Source: Prostheceraeus crozeri (taxonomy: Eukaryota; Platyhelminthes; Polycladida; Euryleptidae). From it: DNA of 64,000 nucleotides. Each line of letters opens with the position of its first letter. Position 1 is the first letter of the stretch. Positions 12,201 to 24,030 of the stretch are shown here, one piece after another. The DNA lies in NCBI GenBank assembly GCA_907163375.1, contig CAJQUW010002137.1:62001-126000 (forward strand), given 5' to 3'. A program made the translations under genes and the position numbers. Below the pieces are notes generated by a model. It saw only the letters and a list, made by a program, of their open reading frames with translations. It did not search any database and had not been told where the DNA came from.

Positions 12201-14220
12201 AGACTAGAACTAATGCGTTTAATTGGTGCATGATGCCGCAGCATCACGTTCTGTGGCTGTCGATATTAGCGAAGAAAGGTGCGCGTGTGTGTTCTCCTAT
12301 GTGTAGTAAACAAGAAGCAATTAACACAGAGACATGAATGTAGTCGATCATGACTATAGTTATAGTAGTTGAGTCTTCGACAGCCAACGGTCACAGCTAT
12401 CTGATAAAATTTGGGAGCTTGGATCTTGGATTTTTTATTTCCTGAAATATAAGCCTACCTAATTACTTTACCTAAAAATATTCTAGTTTCTCCATTTACC
12501 TCGTGGGCCACAAACAGATTCTTCACGTGCCGTATATGGCCCGCGGCCGTATGTTGTGCACCCTTGCACTGAAGCTTCAGAGTTTTATAGTCTACATGTA
12601 TTTCATATATTAGTTTCTTACATAACATAATATCAGCCAATATTTCTTTATTGCTTTTTGTATTTTAGACTCGGTAACAAGCGAACAAAGCCATTTGGTA
12701 TGGCAACAATGAGTTTTATATACGGCATTACAGGTGAGTCATGTAAACGGCCATGCTAAAATTCATTGATTTATCGCCCTAATAAAAAGAGATTGAATTC
12801 TAACTTGAGCAAGCAGTTCGATAGCTATGTCTATTATGTATTGCGACCCCTGCTTAGCGACGAATCAGATGAAATTGCTGGGTGCATATATCGGAGATAT
12901 ATTCAAATCTTGCAGACTGAGGCTCTTAGAAGGACCGCTTCTTCAACGTTTACTTGAAACAAGATGGGTCAGAATCAGAAAAGGTGACTATCAGAGCCTG
13001 ATGTTGAACGCTCATCATCCTCATGCAAGACTGATCAGCGCTTCTGTAGGACAACAGTGCGATGCTGCAAAGCAGAGATCATGCGGCACGTTAGTGATGA
13101 TTGATGATGGCAAATGGCAAGTGATTTAAACATTTGAGTGACTGGCACATGGTGTCGAATCGTTTTCTGATCGAATGCAGTGATTTCAAAGCTTGTGAAT
13201 CGAACCGAAGAGCATTGCATTGCACAGCAGGAAGATCACAATTATACATTCAGTTGCCCCATTCATATTCTTAAAGGATATCAGAAAAGATCATTCTTGC
13301 AAACTACGACAACTTTTTAGCCATTCGCTTTCTTGATTTATTGTGAAATCATAATTAGACTGAGGTGCTATCTACTTGGACTATTACTCGATTATTTAAC
13401 TGTCCAACCTACTGTAGATTCTGCTAATATAAATAAATGTGTAGTTTCTATATTTTTCACATGCCGGGAGAACGACGGATTTATCGGAGTTTAATTAATA
13501 ATTTTAGACCACCAGTTCCGATTTTTCCTTTTAGGTTCTATTATTCAGTCTTTGCAGTGACCATGACCCAAGAAACAATCGGAGTTGGTGGCCTGAAAAT
13601 ATTGCTAACTTCGGCAATGATGCAATTTTCCTTTACACAATATCAGTGACTTTTTGTTGACGGTGCCGAAAGAGGCGCGCAAAGAAGCTTCAATGAAGAC
13701 TTCTCATTCTCACGTTCGTGACTTGAAGCTAGGATGCTTGCTTCAGATATTTGCCATGTAATAAGAACTTTGATGATATTAGAAGCCCTACACTTGACGA
13801 ATTAAAGCAGAAGTGACGTAATAGAATCTGCTTCCACTTCAGAATTCCTATAAGACAGAGGTCATACTTTCTTCTCACTGCAGTCTCCTACAAATTTCTT
13901 TATTTCCTCTTATTTTTGCAGGAACGGTGCTGCCACTGGTTTCAGGCAAAGTTATTGAATCTTTCTGTCTCGTCCGAAATCCATCAGCTACTGGAAGAAA
14001 AAGCTTTTGCGTTCTTTATGATGTTGACAAAATGAGAGTGACTCTACATCTGATGTCATTGATACCTCAGCTACTTGCTTGTCTTTTCTACTTCCTATCA
14101 TGGTATAAAACGCCCAAGAATTTACGAGTCGAAAACCAGGACGATCCAGCTGATCAAAAAGTCAAAGATGCAGCAATGATAAGTGGATCAATTTCAACTT
14201 TGAACTCCTGTACTCATTAG
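9282..14220 (+). CDS. SLCO/OATP-type organic anion transporter, 3' exons
   Basis: Three exons are supported. Exon 9282-9405 encodes the extracellular Kazal-like loop (CSCPLTYKPVCVDNLNYFSA and the Cys spacing after it) and is bounded by TTTTCAG and GTAAGA. Exon 12669-12733 (KRTKPFGMATMSFIYGITG) matches the conserved FALGIQ-type segment and ends at GTGAGT. Exon 13921-14220 (GTVLPLVSGKVIESFCLVRN...) contains a last membrane segment (LHLMSLIPQLLACLFYFLSW) and a cytosolic tail ending at TAG. The last two exons join in phase, splitting one Gly codon. Family members are 12-helix plasma-membrane uniporters/exchangers of organic anions. About 50-60 residues expected between the Kazal loop and the KRTKPFG exon were not found; a stretch near 9527-9552 (KCYESCPVH) is a weak candidate. 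All N-terminal helices are also missing, so the gene may be fragmentary or have divergent exons. Confidence 0.75.
10389..11136. mobile_element. 748-bp near-perfect foldback element in the SLCO intron
   Basis: Two arms of about 347 bp (10389-10735 and 10790-11136) are near-perfect reverse complements around a 54-bp spacer. The ends read TAGTCCGG...CCGGACTA and are flanked by TTA on both sides; equally, the ends could be GTCCGG with a TA duplication. High arm identity suggests a recent origin or ongoing gene conversion. It has no coding capacity. A further inverted copy of the terminal motif (GGCTCCTGGACT, 10371-10382) sits just outside the left end, as if another element once abutted it. Confidence 0.8.
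11137..12668. other. Intron of the SLCO-like gene, no exon identified
   Basis: The missing transporter segment should lie here or just before the foldback, but no frame with the expected NCSC or membrane-helix signature was found. A 57-codon open stretch after the AG at 11770 does not resemble the family. Confidence 0.35.
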
Positions 14221-14343
14221 CATTCGTTTATACGCACTGTTTTTGTTGATATCAGTTTTATAGTCTCTTGTAATGCTATCAATTCTAGAAAATACAGGCT
14301 TCATGCAAGCATACTTTGTTGAATTCTTGAATGAACACACATA

Positions 14344-15028
14344 TAGTCCGGCAGCCAGAATGAGGTCGAAAATGAGACTTTCACAGAAAGATGTACACCC
14401 TCAGCCTACTACGATTCAGCGCATCTGCCGAGTTCTAGTTAATTCATCTTGTCAGAGACGATCAATGAAAAACACCTGGGACGCAGATTGCAGCTTTTGG
14501 CAAAAATGAAATGTTTTGTGTTTTCTCTTATAAGCTGAAAAGTATTAAGTACAAGGCCATAATTTTCGGCATATCTTCAGGTCATTTCCTATCATGTGCA
14601 TACGAAATGATCATGCTTCTGATCGGCGATGTATGCGAGAATCTGGTTCAATGTGGATGAAATGGGCCAACTTGTCGGTGTTTGCCGACAGTAAGAGGCT
14701 TGCCAAATCTGAATGTGTGTAGGTTCATGGATAAATGTTCATGCGTTCAGAACTGACCTGAAGACATTCCATGTTAAATATTATGGCTCTAGACTGAGTA
14801 TTTTTCAGTTGATAAGAGAAACAAAGAAAATTTCATTTTTGCTAAAAGCTGTAATCTACGTCCTGTTGGATTTATGTGTGCTATTCTTTGATCCTGTCTG
14901 ACAAGAAGAGGAATCGGCTAGACCTCGGCAGATGTGAAGATTCATAGTAGGCATGGGTGTATATCATTCTATGAAAGTCTTATTTTCGGCGTCGTTCCTT
15001 GCAGAAACTCGTTCTGGCTGCTGGACTA
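14344..15028. mobile_element. 685-bp foldback element, diverged relative of the 10.4-kb element
   Basis: The left end (TAGTCCGGCAGCCAGAATGAG) and the right end, reversed (TAGTCCAGCAGCCAGAACGAG), match and continue inward for about 100 bp, including ATGAGACTTTCA-like and TACACCC segments. The inner 400 bp lack long open frames. It starts 124 bp after the SLCO stop codon. A third, one-ended relative lies at 50327-50750. Confidence 0.65.
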
Positions 15029-15202
15029 ACATGTAGCTTATTAAAAGAACAAAATTCAGAACCACTGCACGTCTGAAGTTTCATTCATCAACTTTTCTTG
15101 TGCTTGCTTCGTCGATCGGTCTGACATGCTTTTTTATTAAATAGTTTAATGAAAGGAATGCTATCATTGAATGTGGGAAACGATACTCTCCGTAGTTTGA
15201 TC

Positions 15203-15270
15203 CAGAGCTGGAAACGGGTCACGGGTCACCCGGGTCTTGGGTCACTGAGAGGGACCCCTTTCCAGCTCTG
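15203..15270. mobile_element. 68-bp hAT-like miniature element
   Basis: Terminal inverted repeats CAGAGCTGGAAA...TTTCCAGCTCTG enclose tandem GGGTCA-type words. Flanks are GTTTGATC (15195-15202) and TTTTGATC (15271-15278), an 8-bp target duplication with one mismatch. That length is characteristic of hAT transposition. Confidence 0.6.
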
Positions 15271-15379
15271 TTTTGATCATTCGGGTGCTGTGATATGGCA
15301 TGTGTAAAATCGGGTATTATCGACAGTAAAATGGTTTTCAGGCTCTCACGGCTGTATTAGGCTGCAACTTCCTTCTTTG

Positions 15380-15990
15380 GTCACCTTCGCTCATTTCTGA
15401 CCAAAATTTGTCTCTCTTTTCCATAATAAAGCCTCTCCTGCCGCTTTGAACAACTCCTGTGCTTTGCGATAGAGCTGATGGAGGACATGACTTCCGCCGC
15501 ATCCCACTTTCGGCCCTCTTTCAAGAACTGAGGTGGATCTGAACAGATAGCTTGATCATGAGAAAAAGTCATTTTTTCAAAAGTCAACAAGGGATCATCT
15601 ATTTCAGTTGCTTCAGTTTCACTGAATGATCTTTTGAGACTTCGAAGTCTCCAAGCTTCTTTCCTGAGCTCCCCAATCCGTCGCCGCCGCCTGTTGGGAC
15701 TATTTTTTCTGGTCCTTCTTTACTGCCTGATTGACGTTTCTCCTTCTTGCCGAACATCCGAATGTCTGTCCATGGTGTGTTCTCACTCCTTTCAACGATG
15801 CGAATTGTTTTCCACATCTATTACACCTTCATTGGTCTCCAGATGTCCCAAAATCGTGTCCGAATTCAGTCCTCTGTCCGTTCCCACTCTCATCATTATC
15901 GGCAAGTCAATGTTTTACATCCGCTTGTGGTCTGCCGACTCAAACATACCAGCAGATGACCCGTGGGGTTGCTTACAGGTCTGGGGCTGA
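15380..15990 (-). mobile_element. LINE 5' fragment with a CxxC zinc-finger motif
   Basis: Minus-strand translation contains CNRCGKQFASLKGVRTHHG followed by a Cys, a finger typical of the N-terminal region of several invertebrate LINE proteins. A basic, Arg/Lys-rich region (RRRRRIGELRKEAWRLRS) follows. Frames are broken. It lies head-to-head with the LINE RT fragment at 16.4 kb, which may be the same family inverted; this is inference. Confidence 0.55.
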
Positions 15991-16400
15991 AGACTTAAGG
16001 CAGGCACTACCCCCAAAGGGCTTCAGAAGCCATCCCACTGACGCCACACTCGCCTAGTTAACACCTTCACGGCTTTGAGGAGTTGCTACAACTGGATCAA
16101 CCGTAGCCGCTCCTTCTCTTCAAAAGGGAACTTCCAAAGTAGAACTATCCCTACAGTCACTGCCCTATTCGCAGTCGTCACCGGAAACCAGCAAAGTAGG
16201 TTGTGTGAAAGAGCAACTGCTGCACCCAAAAAGGACCTGAGTAATTATCTGAGCGCCATCCGTCACCGACATTTCGACCCATTAAGCTCAGTATCTCTCA
16301 GGTTGATGGGCCCAGGTCCTTAACACGAGGCTGCTACCTTCTTCCGCCTGAGGTTTACTATATTATTTTGGAATTTTACTTGAATGTCGATATTACCCGA
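15991..16400. other. GC-richer block between LINE pieces
   Basis: Base composition rises above the surroundings, and no frame gives recognisable protein. It may be LINE untranslated or ORF1 sequence (for example the 5' side of the minus-strand fragment at 15.4-16.0 kb). Confidence 0.3.
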
Positions 16401-17460
16401 TTTTTTTACCCTGCGCCCTATCTAAAAAGTGCAAGTCTCGAGAAAAGTGGAAATCACGAAGAAATTGTTGCACGCGGGTGACATGGCGGTAGTAGCGAAG
16501 GATGAATTTGAGTTAAAAGAGAGGCTGAAAGACTGGTACAGAAATCTTGCGTGTCATGGTTTGGGAATTAGCTTGGTGAAGACGGGAGTGATGTGGAAAG
16601 GCAGGGAGTAGAAGGACTGGGCTGTGGGTGTGAGAGAAGTGGAACTGAAGCAGGTAGATAAGTTTGTGTGCCTTGGTGGAATGGTCTCTCAGGAGATGGT
16701 CGCGGGGATGTAGAAGTAAGAAGAAAGATACAGGCCGGAGATGGGGCATACAGGAAAGTGGCAAGAGTGCTGGCGGACAGAAAAATTGGAGAGAGGATAC
16801 GAGGAAAGGTTTTGGAGGCATGTGTCTTGCCAACATTGACATACGGATTAGAAACAGTAGCACGAACAGAGCAGCAGCAAAAGACGATGCAAAGTTGTGA
16901 AAATAACTGGATAAGGCGCATCTGTGGTGCAAGGTTGGTGGAGTAACGAAGAATGAAGCTTTTTTGAAGCTTTTACGTCACTACTCCCCATAATTGAGGC
17001 TTGGACGGTGCTGACATAGTCATACTTATGGAGCGTTGTAGTACTTTTTAGTCCGGATGCCCTTCCTGCCGACTTCCAGTGACACATTCGGGCTCGACCT
17101 CTGGACCAAAAGATCACTAGGCCAAACACTTGACCACTGTGCCACGGAGACCAATGGAGTAACGAAGAATAAGGGTGGAAATAGGAATGAAGAAAACGAT
17201 GACATAGAAAGTAGTTGAAAAGTGACTGAGGTGGACAGGAAGAGTGTAGAGAAAGCAGACGAAGAGGGTAGTGAAACAAGTGGAAGAGATGGATGACACA
17301 ATGACAAGAAGAAGGGCTCGGTCAAGGATTGGCTGGAAGGACTACATCAAGAGAGCCCTGGAAAGCAAAGAAGAAGAAGACTGGAGGACCTGGAAGGAGA
17401 ATGTGAAGGACAAATTGAAATGGTGGCAAATAGTTAAGTGCGTGTGAAAGGGTATGATGG
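16400..17460 (+). mobile_element. LINE reverse-transcriptase 3' fragment, interrupted by a SINE
   Basis: Fragments match the C-terminal half of a LINE RT: GDMAVVAKDEFELKERLKDW (the active-site region, normally ADD), then VRRKIQAGDGAYRKVARVLADRKI and LEACVLPTLTYGLETVARTE, then NNWIRRICGARLVE. After the SINE insertion the sequence resumes with a basic segment (RARSRIGWKDYIKRALESKEEEDWRTWKENVKD). The reading frame changes several times and the catalytic ADD is GDM, so it is dead. The family looks like I/Nimb-type LINEs, from memory of conserved phrases. Confidence 0.7.
16955..17154 (-). mobile_element. tRNA-derived SINE with 16-bp target duplication
   Basis: The minus strand begins GGTCTCCGTGGCACAGTGGTC, a tRNA head with A box TGGCACAGTGG. 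A B-box-like GGTCGAGCCCG lies about 35 bp further on. The body ends with a GAAGCTTTTTTGAAGC-type tail. Perfect 16-bp duplications TGGAGTAACGAAGAAT flank it at 16939-16954 and 17155-17170. The target is the LINE fragment, so the SINE is younger. Confidence 0.75.
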
Positions 17461-20400
17461 AGAAGAAATGAAGTGACTACTGACTTTGACTATGAATGGT
17501 GTTATTTTTATGTGTATGACATTTCCCCTACACCTTTTCAGGGAAAATAGGTTCATTAAAATGAAAATAAGTCTGCTACTTACTTGCAGCAAACAACAAT
17601 TCATATTCCCGAGGTTGCTTGCCATTTTTCATCCCGCTTAATTGCACTGTGATTTCAATACAAGATTTGAATACAAGATTCAAAAAAAGATAGGAAAGCG
17701 CACAGAGACTAGCACACATCGGATAATAATTGCGTAAAGTTCTGCTTTATTCAAATGCCGTAATCAATTTATCCACTCCATTTCACTTCGATAGATAAAA
17801 ATACCTGCATTATCCTGCGTGTTGAAACATAATGTTCCACAAATTTGTGAAATCGAGGAATAATCACATCTGAGGAGTGTAATCAATATAGCCATTGGGA
17901 TTCACGCGATTCCATCGGTTAGACTAATTCTATTGACTTAAAGACTTTCCTAATGAACTTTTGAGACTTTGATGCAAATTATTATTTCCTGATTCTCAAA
18001 TTTTTCTGAAAAACATAAGTTGAGGTCAATAATACACCCATAACACAATATACAGTAGGATTTCTCTCCATCACAATTGACAAGGCCAGACTGGAGAAAT
18101 GTACACTGAGTTATCCGCATAAATTATTTATTTTTGTTCGTCGAAAGAAATATTAATACTATTTCATATGAGAACATAATGGTGAAACAGAAAACAACAC
18201 ACTAAAAATCAGTGTCCACGCGCAATGAGAAGAAGTTACAGGCATAGTTATGGGCTTCAGAGATAGGGCCTAAACGCACAACCATATTTTTTGTTTTGTC
18301 ATCATCATGCATCCCCGACGAAATTGTCATCGATGCGAACAAGTTGTCCACTAACTCGCATGCAGGTACATATTTCAACACCGTCAAAACAAAGTGACAA
18401 AAAAGACAAAAACAACAAAGAATGTTACGGGATAAAAGAGACGTACAAAAGTGTGAAAGTCAGGTGTCAAAATTGTTGCACCTTAACAAACAAACAATGG
18501 ACGTGAAATTTCCACGGACGCTGTGCTAACTAGGCAAACTGTAGGCCGTCACCCGTATTGTCGGACATGCGTCTTCTAATATCACTCAAAAGTACTGTTG
18601 CTTCAGGACCCTTAGTTCCAGAGGCTTCAAATTCGAGAGGATGTAACAGATATTGATTAGCGAGATTGGAGTACTTTCACACTTTCAACTGCTCGGCTTC
18701 GGCAGCAGCAGAGGAAATTTAACACACGTGTTGTTAATATGCGATTTTGACAAACGGTGAAGTCAAAACCGGCTTTGACAGCGGTGAAGTATCGACAACC
18801 GCTGCGTCCCACACAAAATAGCAACCAGACCTGTATGTGGAAGGTTGTAATGCCATATGGTCTTTTTCTGTCTTCACGGGCCAGCTGAAGAAGTCCATCT
18901 TCATAGTCTTCAGCGGAGAATGTCGTGCTTGTTCCCGAAAGTCGAATGAGTAATTGCATGCTAAAACAATAAGCGAGATGAATATGGTCAAGATACTCAA
19001 ATACTGTAAAAGTAAACTGTATATAGTCTAATACTGTATAAAGTCATGTTAAAGGTTAAAGTCGTAATCGCATGTTTAGCTGAAAATTCAGAGTATAAGT
19101 TGGCCAGAAGAGAAGGTTTGTTAACTATTATTCATTTTAAAGAGTTTGTTAATGCTGTCTCTGGTGCTGCGGGCACACACAACAACAAAAAGCCCGCAAT
19201 CTCTGTCAATATACTAGTTATAGCAAGCCATTTGTGGCATCTCCCTGTGATCTCAACGTGAAAACTAAGCAGGCATGCAGACATTTGAGAAGTGGGATAT
19301 TTTCTGTTTTTTGCATTGTATTGAATTTCACAAATAATAAATAATTAATTCAGCCTTATTTTATTTTATAATTAGGCTGCATTAACCGCTCGGATGCACA
19401 GCTTCTCGCAACATCCGCCATGTTTCTATTGACAGCCAGCTTTTATGTCGCACTGAAAAACCTGGGCTCATTTTAACTTTCTTCATTGTTAAAAATTAAA
19501 TTATCAAGATGCTTAAGCACACTGGACTATATTAAGTCCAGTGTGCTTAGTGTTCCTTTAGTATCGGAATTTATAACACTGACCATGGGCGGTGTAGTAG
19601 TCGTGCTTGAGAAGCATTCATATAGAGGAAATAGTCAAACAGTCTGACCGCAATGACAGTTATAAATGCATCCAAAAACGAATTGTAGCAGAATTAAGTC
19701 ATTCGACATCTGCGTATGAGCGACTTCAATGTGATGGTTCGTCGGTGATATTGATTTTGAAATAGTTCGCATAAATCTTGACACCTTGTTGCATTCAATA
19801 TTTTATGGATCCGATGTCTGTATGTCATAATCGAAGCCAATACATATTTATTCATGCAATGTCGTCTCGGCTATCAGTGTACAGCGTTTATGAGAACATT
19901 ATCATGACAAAGATGTACAATCGTCGACTTCAAGATGGTAAGAAAAAAATTGTCGTATGTAGTATTTGGACAGTGATTATGATGCGTCTAACCCCGTGAT
20001 GTCATCAGACATCGGAAATGCATCAGACATGCATGTATTTACATGTATTTGGAAGACCGCACAAGATAGTAATAGCTCACTGAGAGCAGTGAAACAATTC
20101 ACGTGTTCAAACTCAAGCTTGTACTCAGGAAGTGTAAGATCTGCGTGGGAAACAAGGAGGCTGTCTATAGTTGAAGGGATTTTGTTTCATGTCTTGCAGT
20201 ACACGAGCAGTTGTACCATTGAAATAGGTCCTACTGATGCATTTGTGATGGTCGAGGACTATGACGGAGTGAAAAATGAAAACACGGTTACCTCTGAATG
20301 ATTCAAAAGCATCAAACATACATTATGAGTGAATTCATCTTCCGAGAGGGCACTTCTATTACTTTTCACGTCAAAGCGGAAGAAAAGACGAATTATCTTA

Positions 20401-20949
20401 CATCCTATTCTTCGATATGTCGAATAGTACAACATCGGACCTAGCTTGCAATTCCAAGGAAAGTCAGTCGGAAATACATTGTTGTAATATTCAGTATACT
20501 ATTGCAGACTAGCTATGAAAGAAAGTATAATTACTAAAACACCAATGGTAAATATATCTATGTAAAATCTTGGAAATACAATAATAAGCAATTGAAACAA
20601 TCAAAAGTAATTAATGAAGACATAGGGACAGTAGCATGTCAGTTCATTCTTCCCAACTAGAGCATGCAGCCAAGAAAATGTCTATGGTATCAAAATTGAC
20701 ACCACGACTATTCCAGGTTGTAGTTTTGCATTGTTAAGATGGAGTATGGCGTGCTGGACATTGCTCCGAAATATCGCCTGCACATCCTCCGTGCGGTTTT
20801 GTTGTGAATACTTTAAGCATGTGAATTGCTATTTTTATCTCCCAAAAGAATGGTACAAAATTTATAGCAATCAAAATATTTTCAATGACATATGACAGAT
20901 GAACACTAAGTTAATTTATTTTAGTTTCACTTTTGATGCTATTAATACT
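17461..20949. other. No recognisable gene; one perfect hairpin
   Basis: AT-rich sequence. Frames at 18657-19000 (minus) and 19966-20301 (plus, 111 codons) lack known motifs. The only structured signal I can support is the short hairpin at 19514-19549. Confidence 0.35.
19514..19549. repeat. Perfect 15-bp hairpin
   Basis: TAAGCACACTGGACT and AGTCCAGTGTGCTTA are exact reverse complements separated by 6 bp. It is not followed by a T-run and no gene is adjacent. It may be the collapsed remains of a small inverted-repeat element. Confidence 0.5.
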
Positions 20950-22112
20950 TGCTAACTGCATCTATTGTCTCATTATGTCGAGCAGAAGTCCTTGTATAAA
21001 GCATACATATTTCGTCTTCGAAAGAACTTTGTTGACCTTGTTTGATCATAACCTTGACCATTCAATGTTAATCAATAAATTATTTCGATCACCATCTCTT
21101 CCGAAAAAGTTTGCTAAATGCTTGATTGACTATTTTGCTGACCGGGAATGTACAGTGAAAGTGAATGACTGTTTTTCCCGCACAATTTCCACTGAAAAAA
21201 GGATGCCTCAGTTTTATGGCCCGCCATTTTTGTTGTCTTCCTTGCTGACTTCGATAAAATGTTGTCAACTGCCAAATACGTTACCTATGCACACGACATA
21301 ACTCTCATCATGCCTTTAGAGAAACTACAGACTAAAAAATAAATTGAAGATAACATCAATGGTGAGATGCTCAGAGCTGGTGCTCAAGAAATAAATTGAA
21401 TTCAAACCAAGAGAAATCTGCTCCTATTATCTGCCAAAAAAACTGATAGTTTCACTGAGCCATGGAATCTGTCTGTCAATGTATGTACAGAATTAAAATC
21501 CTTGGTGTGACACTGAATGATCGCCTAACATGGCAAGACTATATAAGCGAAGTCATAACGAAGTGCAATGGACATTTCTTTATACTAAGAAAGGCAAAAA
21601 AGTATATCAAGTCAAATGAACTCTTAGTCATTTATAACGGCATTATTCGCTCAATCATAGAGTACGCCGCAGCACTGTTTGTATGGCTTCCAATCGATTT
21701 GGGGAATAAACTGAGGAGGCTGCAAAGACGAGCAATGCGGCTCATTGATCCAGCCAAAAAGGTGATTCCGGAAATCAGAGACAGACGAGAAACTTTGAGC
21801 AAGAAATTATCCACCAAAATGGTGAAGAATGACACTCATTTGTTATTAAAGTACATCCCTAAAAGGCTGAAGTACAGCAGGCATTTTAAAGTGCACATTC
21901 ACCGCTCCAAGAAACGCAAAAGATCATTTTTCCCCTTTACAACTTTACTAGTCAACAGTGATCTAAGAATATAGCACATCGTGATTTGATACAGAATTGA
22001 TGAAATGCTTTGTAACATGTATAACTTACTTTGTATCTTCTGATGAATTTCCGTATTTTTGATTAGCATTACTTTTTTGAAAAATATGCACGCTATTATT
22101 ATTATTATTATA
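20950..22112 (+). mobile_element. LINE reverse-transcriptase 3' half, truncated
   Basis: The frame at 20933-21301 carries RT pieces (ILINKLFRSPSLPKKF-like thumb/palm phrases; FDHNLDHSML). The frame at 21462-21974 carries the typical C-terminal region: IKILGVTLNDRLTWQDYISE, then ELLVIYNGIIRSIIEYAA and LQRRAMRLI. The catalytic region between is frame-shifted. A 3' tail of ATT repeats occurs at about 22094-22111. The element is 5' truncated; general organisation and phrases are those of CR1/L2-like LINEs. Confidence 0.7.
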
Positions 22113-22351
22113 ACTGTAATTCAATACATTTTGTATCTAAGTATTTTCTTCAAGATGAATATAATTTCATTGATCCATTTGCATTTGTATTTCATTGCCC
22201 CACAAGTTCATAGATTTTGTGCACATGGGATATAGTGGGCTAGATATGCCGTATGGTATTTGTCGACTGGTCGACATGCTCATCTTTGCAACTCACTAAA
22301 TGAGTGCTAAAATGAGTACGAGTCGAGAAATGTGCTTTCGAACCCAAACAA

Positions 22352-22975
22352 TTCTAAAATGAGTACTAAAATGAGCACAAATTAGCTACTGTGCTTCGAA
22401 CCAAAGGAGTTCTAAAATAAAAAAGCCTTCTGATTTTTTGTACTCACAGCGTGTATTAGATGAAATGCCACGCTCAATTCACATGTAAACTACGCGTAAT
22501 TACACATGACCATAAACATCCGTGGCTACGCGCAACATGTATGCAACATCTATCGGCAGTCCTGCTATGTAGACTTTGTCTCTTATGTATCTGCATGTAT
22601 CAGAGGCTAAACAATGTGATAGCACCCCAGTTTCATACTCAGGGAAGACAGAACGTGCTAAGCGGTTCATCCGTGGTTGAAGCGGCAACGCGGACAACCT
22701 TAGAGGACGCGTAAACTATAAACGCTCGCCGGCACGTATTCGTAAACATTCCCTATGTTTTGACAGCGTCAGATCACGTGATTGCTGACTCTTGGTGCAG
22801 CGCGTATGTACTCGCGTAGAAGTATAAACTGCCCTTAACCACGGCTGTTTGGGGTGCTCCGTAATTATGCGTGAATTACGCATGGCAATGTCACCTAGTG
22901 TACTAAGTTTTGAGACTCATTTCTTAGTCGTAGTTAGTACTCACGTTCAGTACTCTTTTTTGTACTCATTTAGAA
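22352..22975. repeat. Degenerate inverted-repeat element
   Basis: The left part repeats TTCTAAAATGAGTAC and the right part repeats GTACTCATTTAGAA, its near complement. Inner segments around 22470-22500 and 22870-22890 (CACGCTCAATTCAC / GTGAATTACGCATGG) are also partly inverted. The interior is GC-richer than the flanks and has no known protein. It is probably an old non-autonomous DNA element. Confidence 0.45.
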
Positions 22976-23744
22976 CTTCATGAATAACAGTATGAAGTAT
23001 TAGAATTTAGTTATCACACCTTGCTCACCTTGATGAATCCTTCTGACGTTTCCCATGATCGCTCGAGGTCCTTCGTATTCATTGTGCATTGATCATTCAT
23101 CAACGAAGAGAGAGAAATATATTCCTCATGATGGTGCAGATGTCCGACAGTGATCTAGTCCAAAGATCTCCTACAAAAGCATTGAGAATTTGAGTTCCGC
23201 AAATAATGATTTTATTCAAAACAAACTTTTAGTTTCACGAGATTTTTCGGTCTGCAATTCTTTTCAGTTATTTTTAGTTTCTAATTCACTGCCTCGAATT
23301 TATGGTTTTCTAATTATTTTAATCTACATTAACATATTTAAGCTTCAGCATGCAATGATCCTAGGTTTCACTTTATACCATATCGATGTCTCGAAACAAG
23401 ATTTCTATGTCATGTTGTGCACTTTAGAACTGGGCAAAATTGCGAAATTGAGGAAATGCGTTAGGAACGCGGATGACGTACATTGCAAGAGCCAATCTAT
23501 TGTGTAATAGCAATCAATTATAGAGCATTTGTTATTTATCTGCACTGACAATTTTGACTTCTCAATGCGGCCATCAGTCGAACGCTAACTTTCATCTAAC
23601 GAAAAGTTCGGAACAATATATGCATTTGACATCAATCTCCACTGACTCTATTTTGTCACAAGTTGGATCCACAGAATTTAATATTTTGCTTATCTACTTC
23701 GGTTTGCTAGAAATGTGATTAATTTGAAATCGTCTTCTCATCAT

Positions 23745-24030
23745 TCCTTCACTGCATACAGTGAATCGAATGTTTGCCAAGACAGCGATGTGTGTTTTGG
23801 TGTGTGCGAAGTGACATCACAGCACGCACGCATCTCTCATTAGCTCTAGTGTCCTCTGGTGAAAGCTTATTGTTTGCCATTTCCAGTAGTAAGCGATACA
23901 CGAATTATCCATTCGAGATGGAGCAAGTTGTCTAGTTCTGTGATGTGCAATTTCAATATTAAGGCCCCATATGACCCTTCCTTTCTAGGAAACCGAAGCG
24001 CACGCAGATGAATCTAATTCTGTGGTTGGA
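23745..24030. repeat. Dispersed repeat, inverted copy of 44655-44945
   Basis: The segment with GATGTGTGTTTTGGTGTGTG, CACGAATTATCCATTCGAGA and GATGAATCTAATTCTGTG recurs in reverse orientation at 44.65-44.95 kb at moderate identity. No protein family is recognised in either copy. The flanks 22976-23744 and 24031-25477 contain nothing I can name. Confidence 0.55.

Noticed and set aside
17026-17325. Minus-strand Ser/Phe/Pro-rich frames
   Set aside because: Antisense of the basic LINE C-terminus plus SINE sequence; no domain.
19514-19549. Perfect hairpin as a transcription terminator or microRNA
   Set aside because: Terminators of this kind are bacterial, arms of 15 bp are too short for a pre-miRNA, and there is no adjoining gene.
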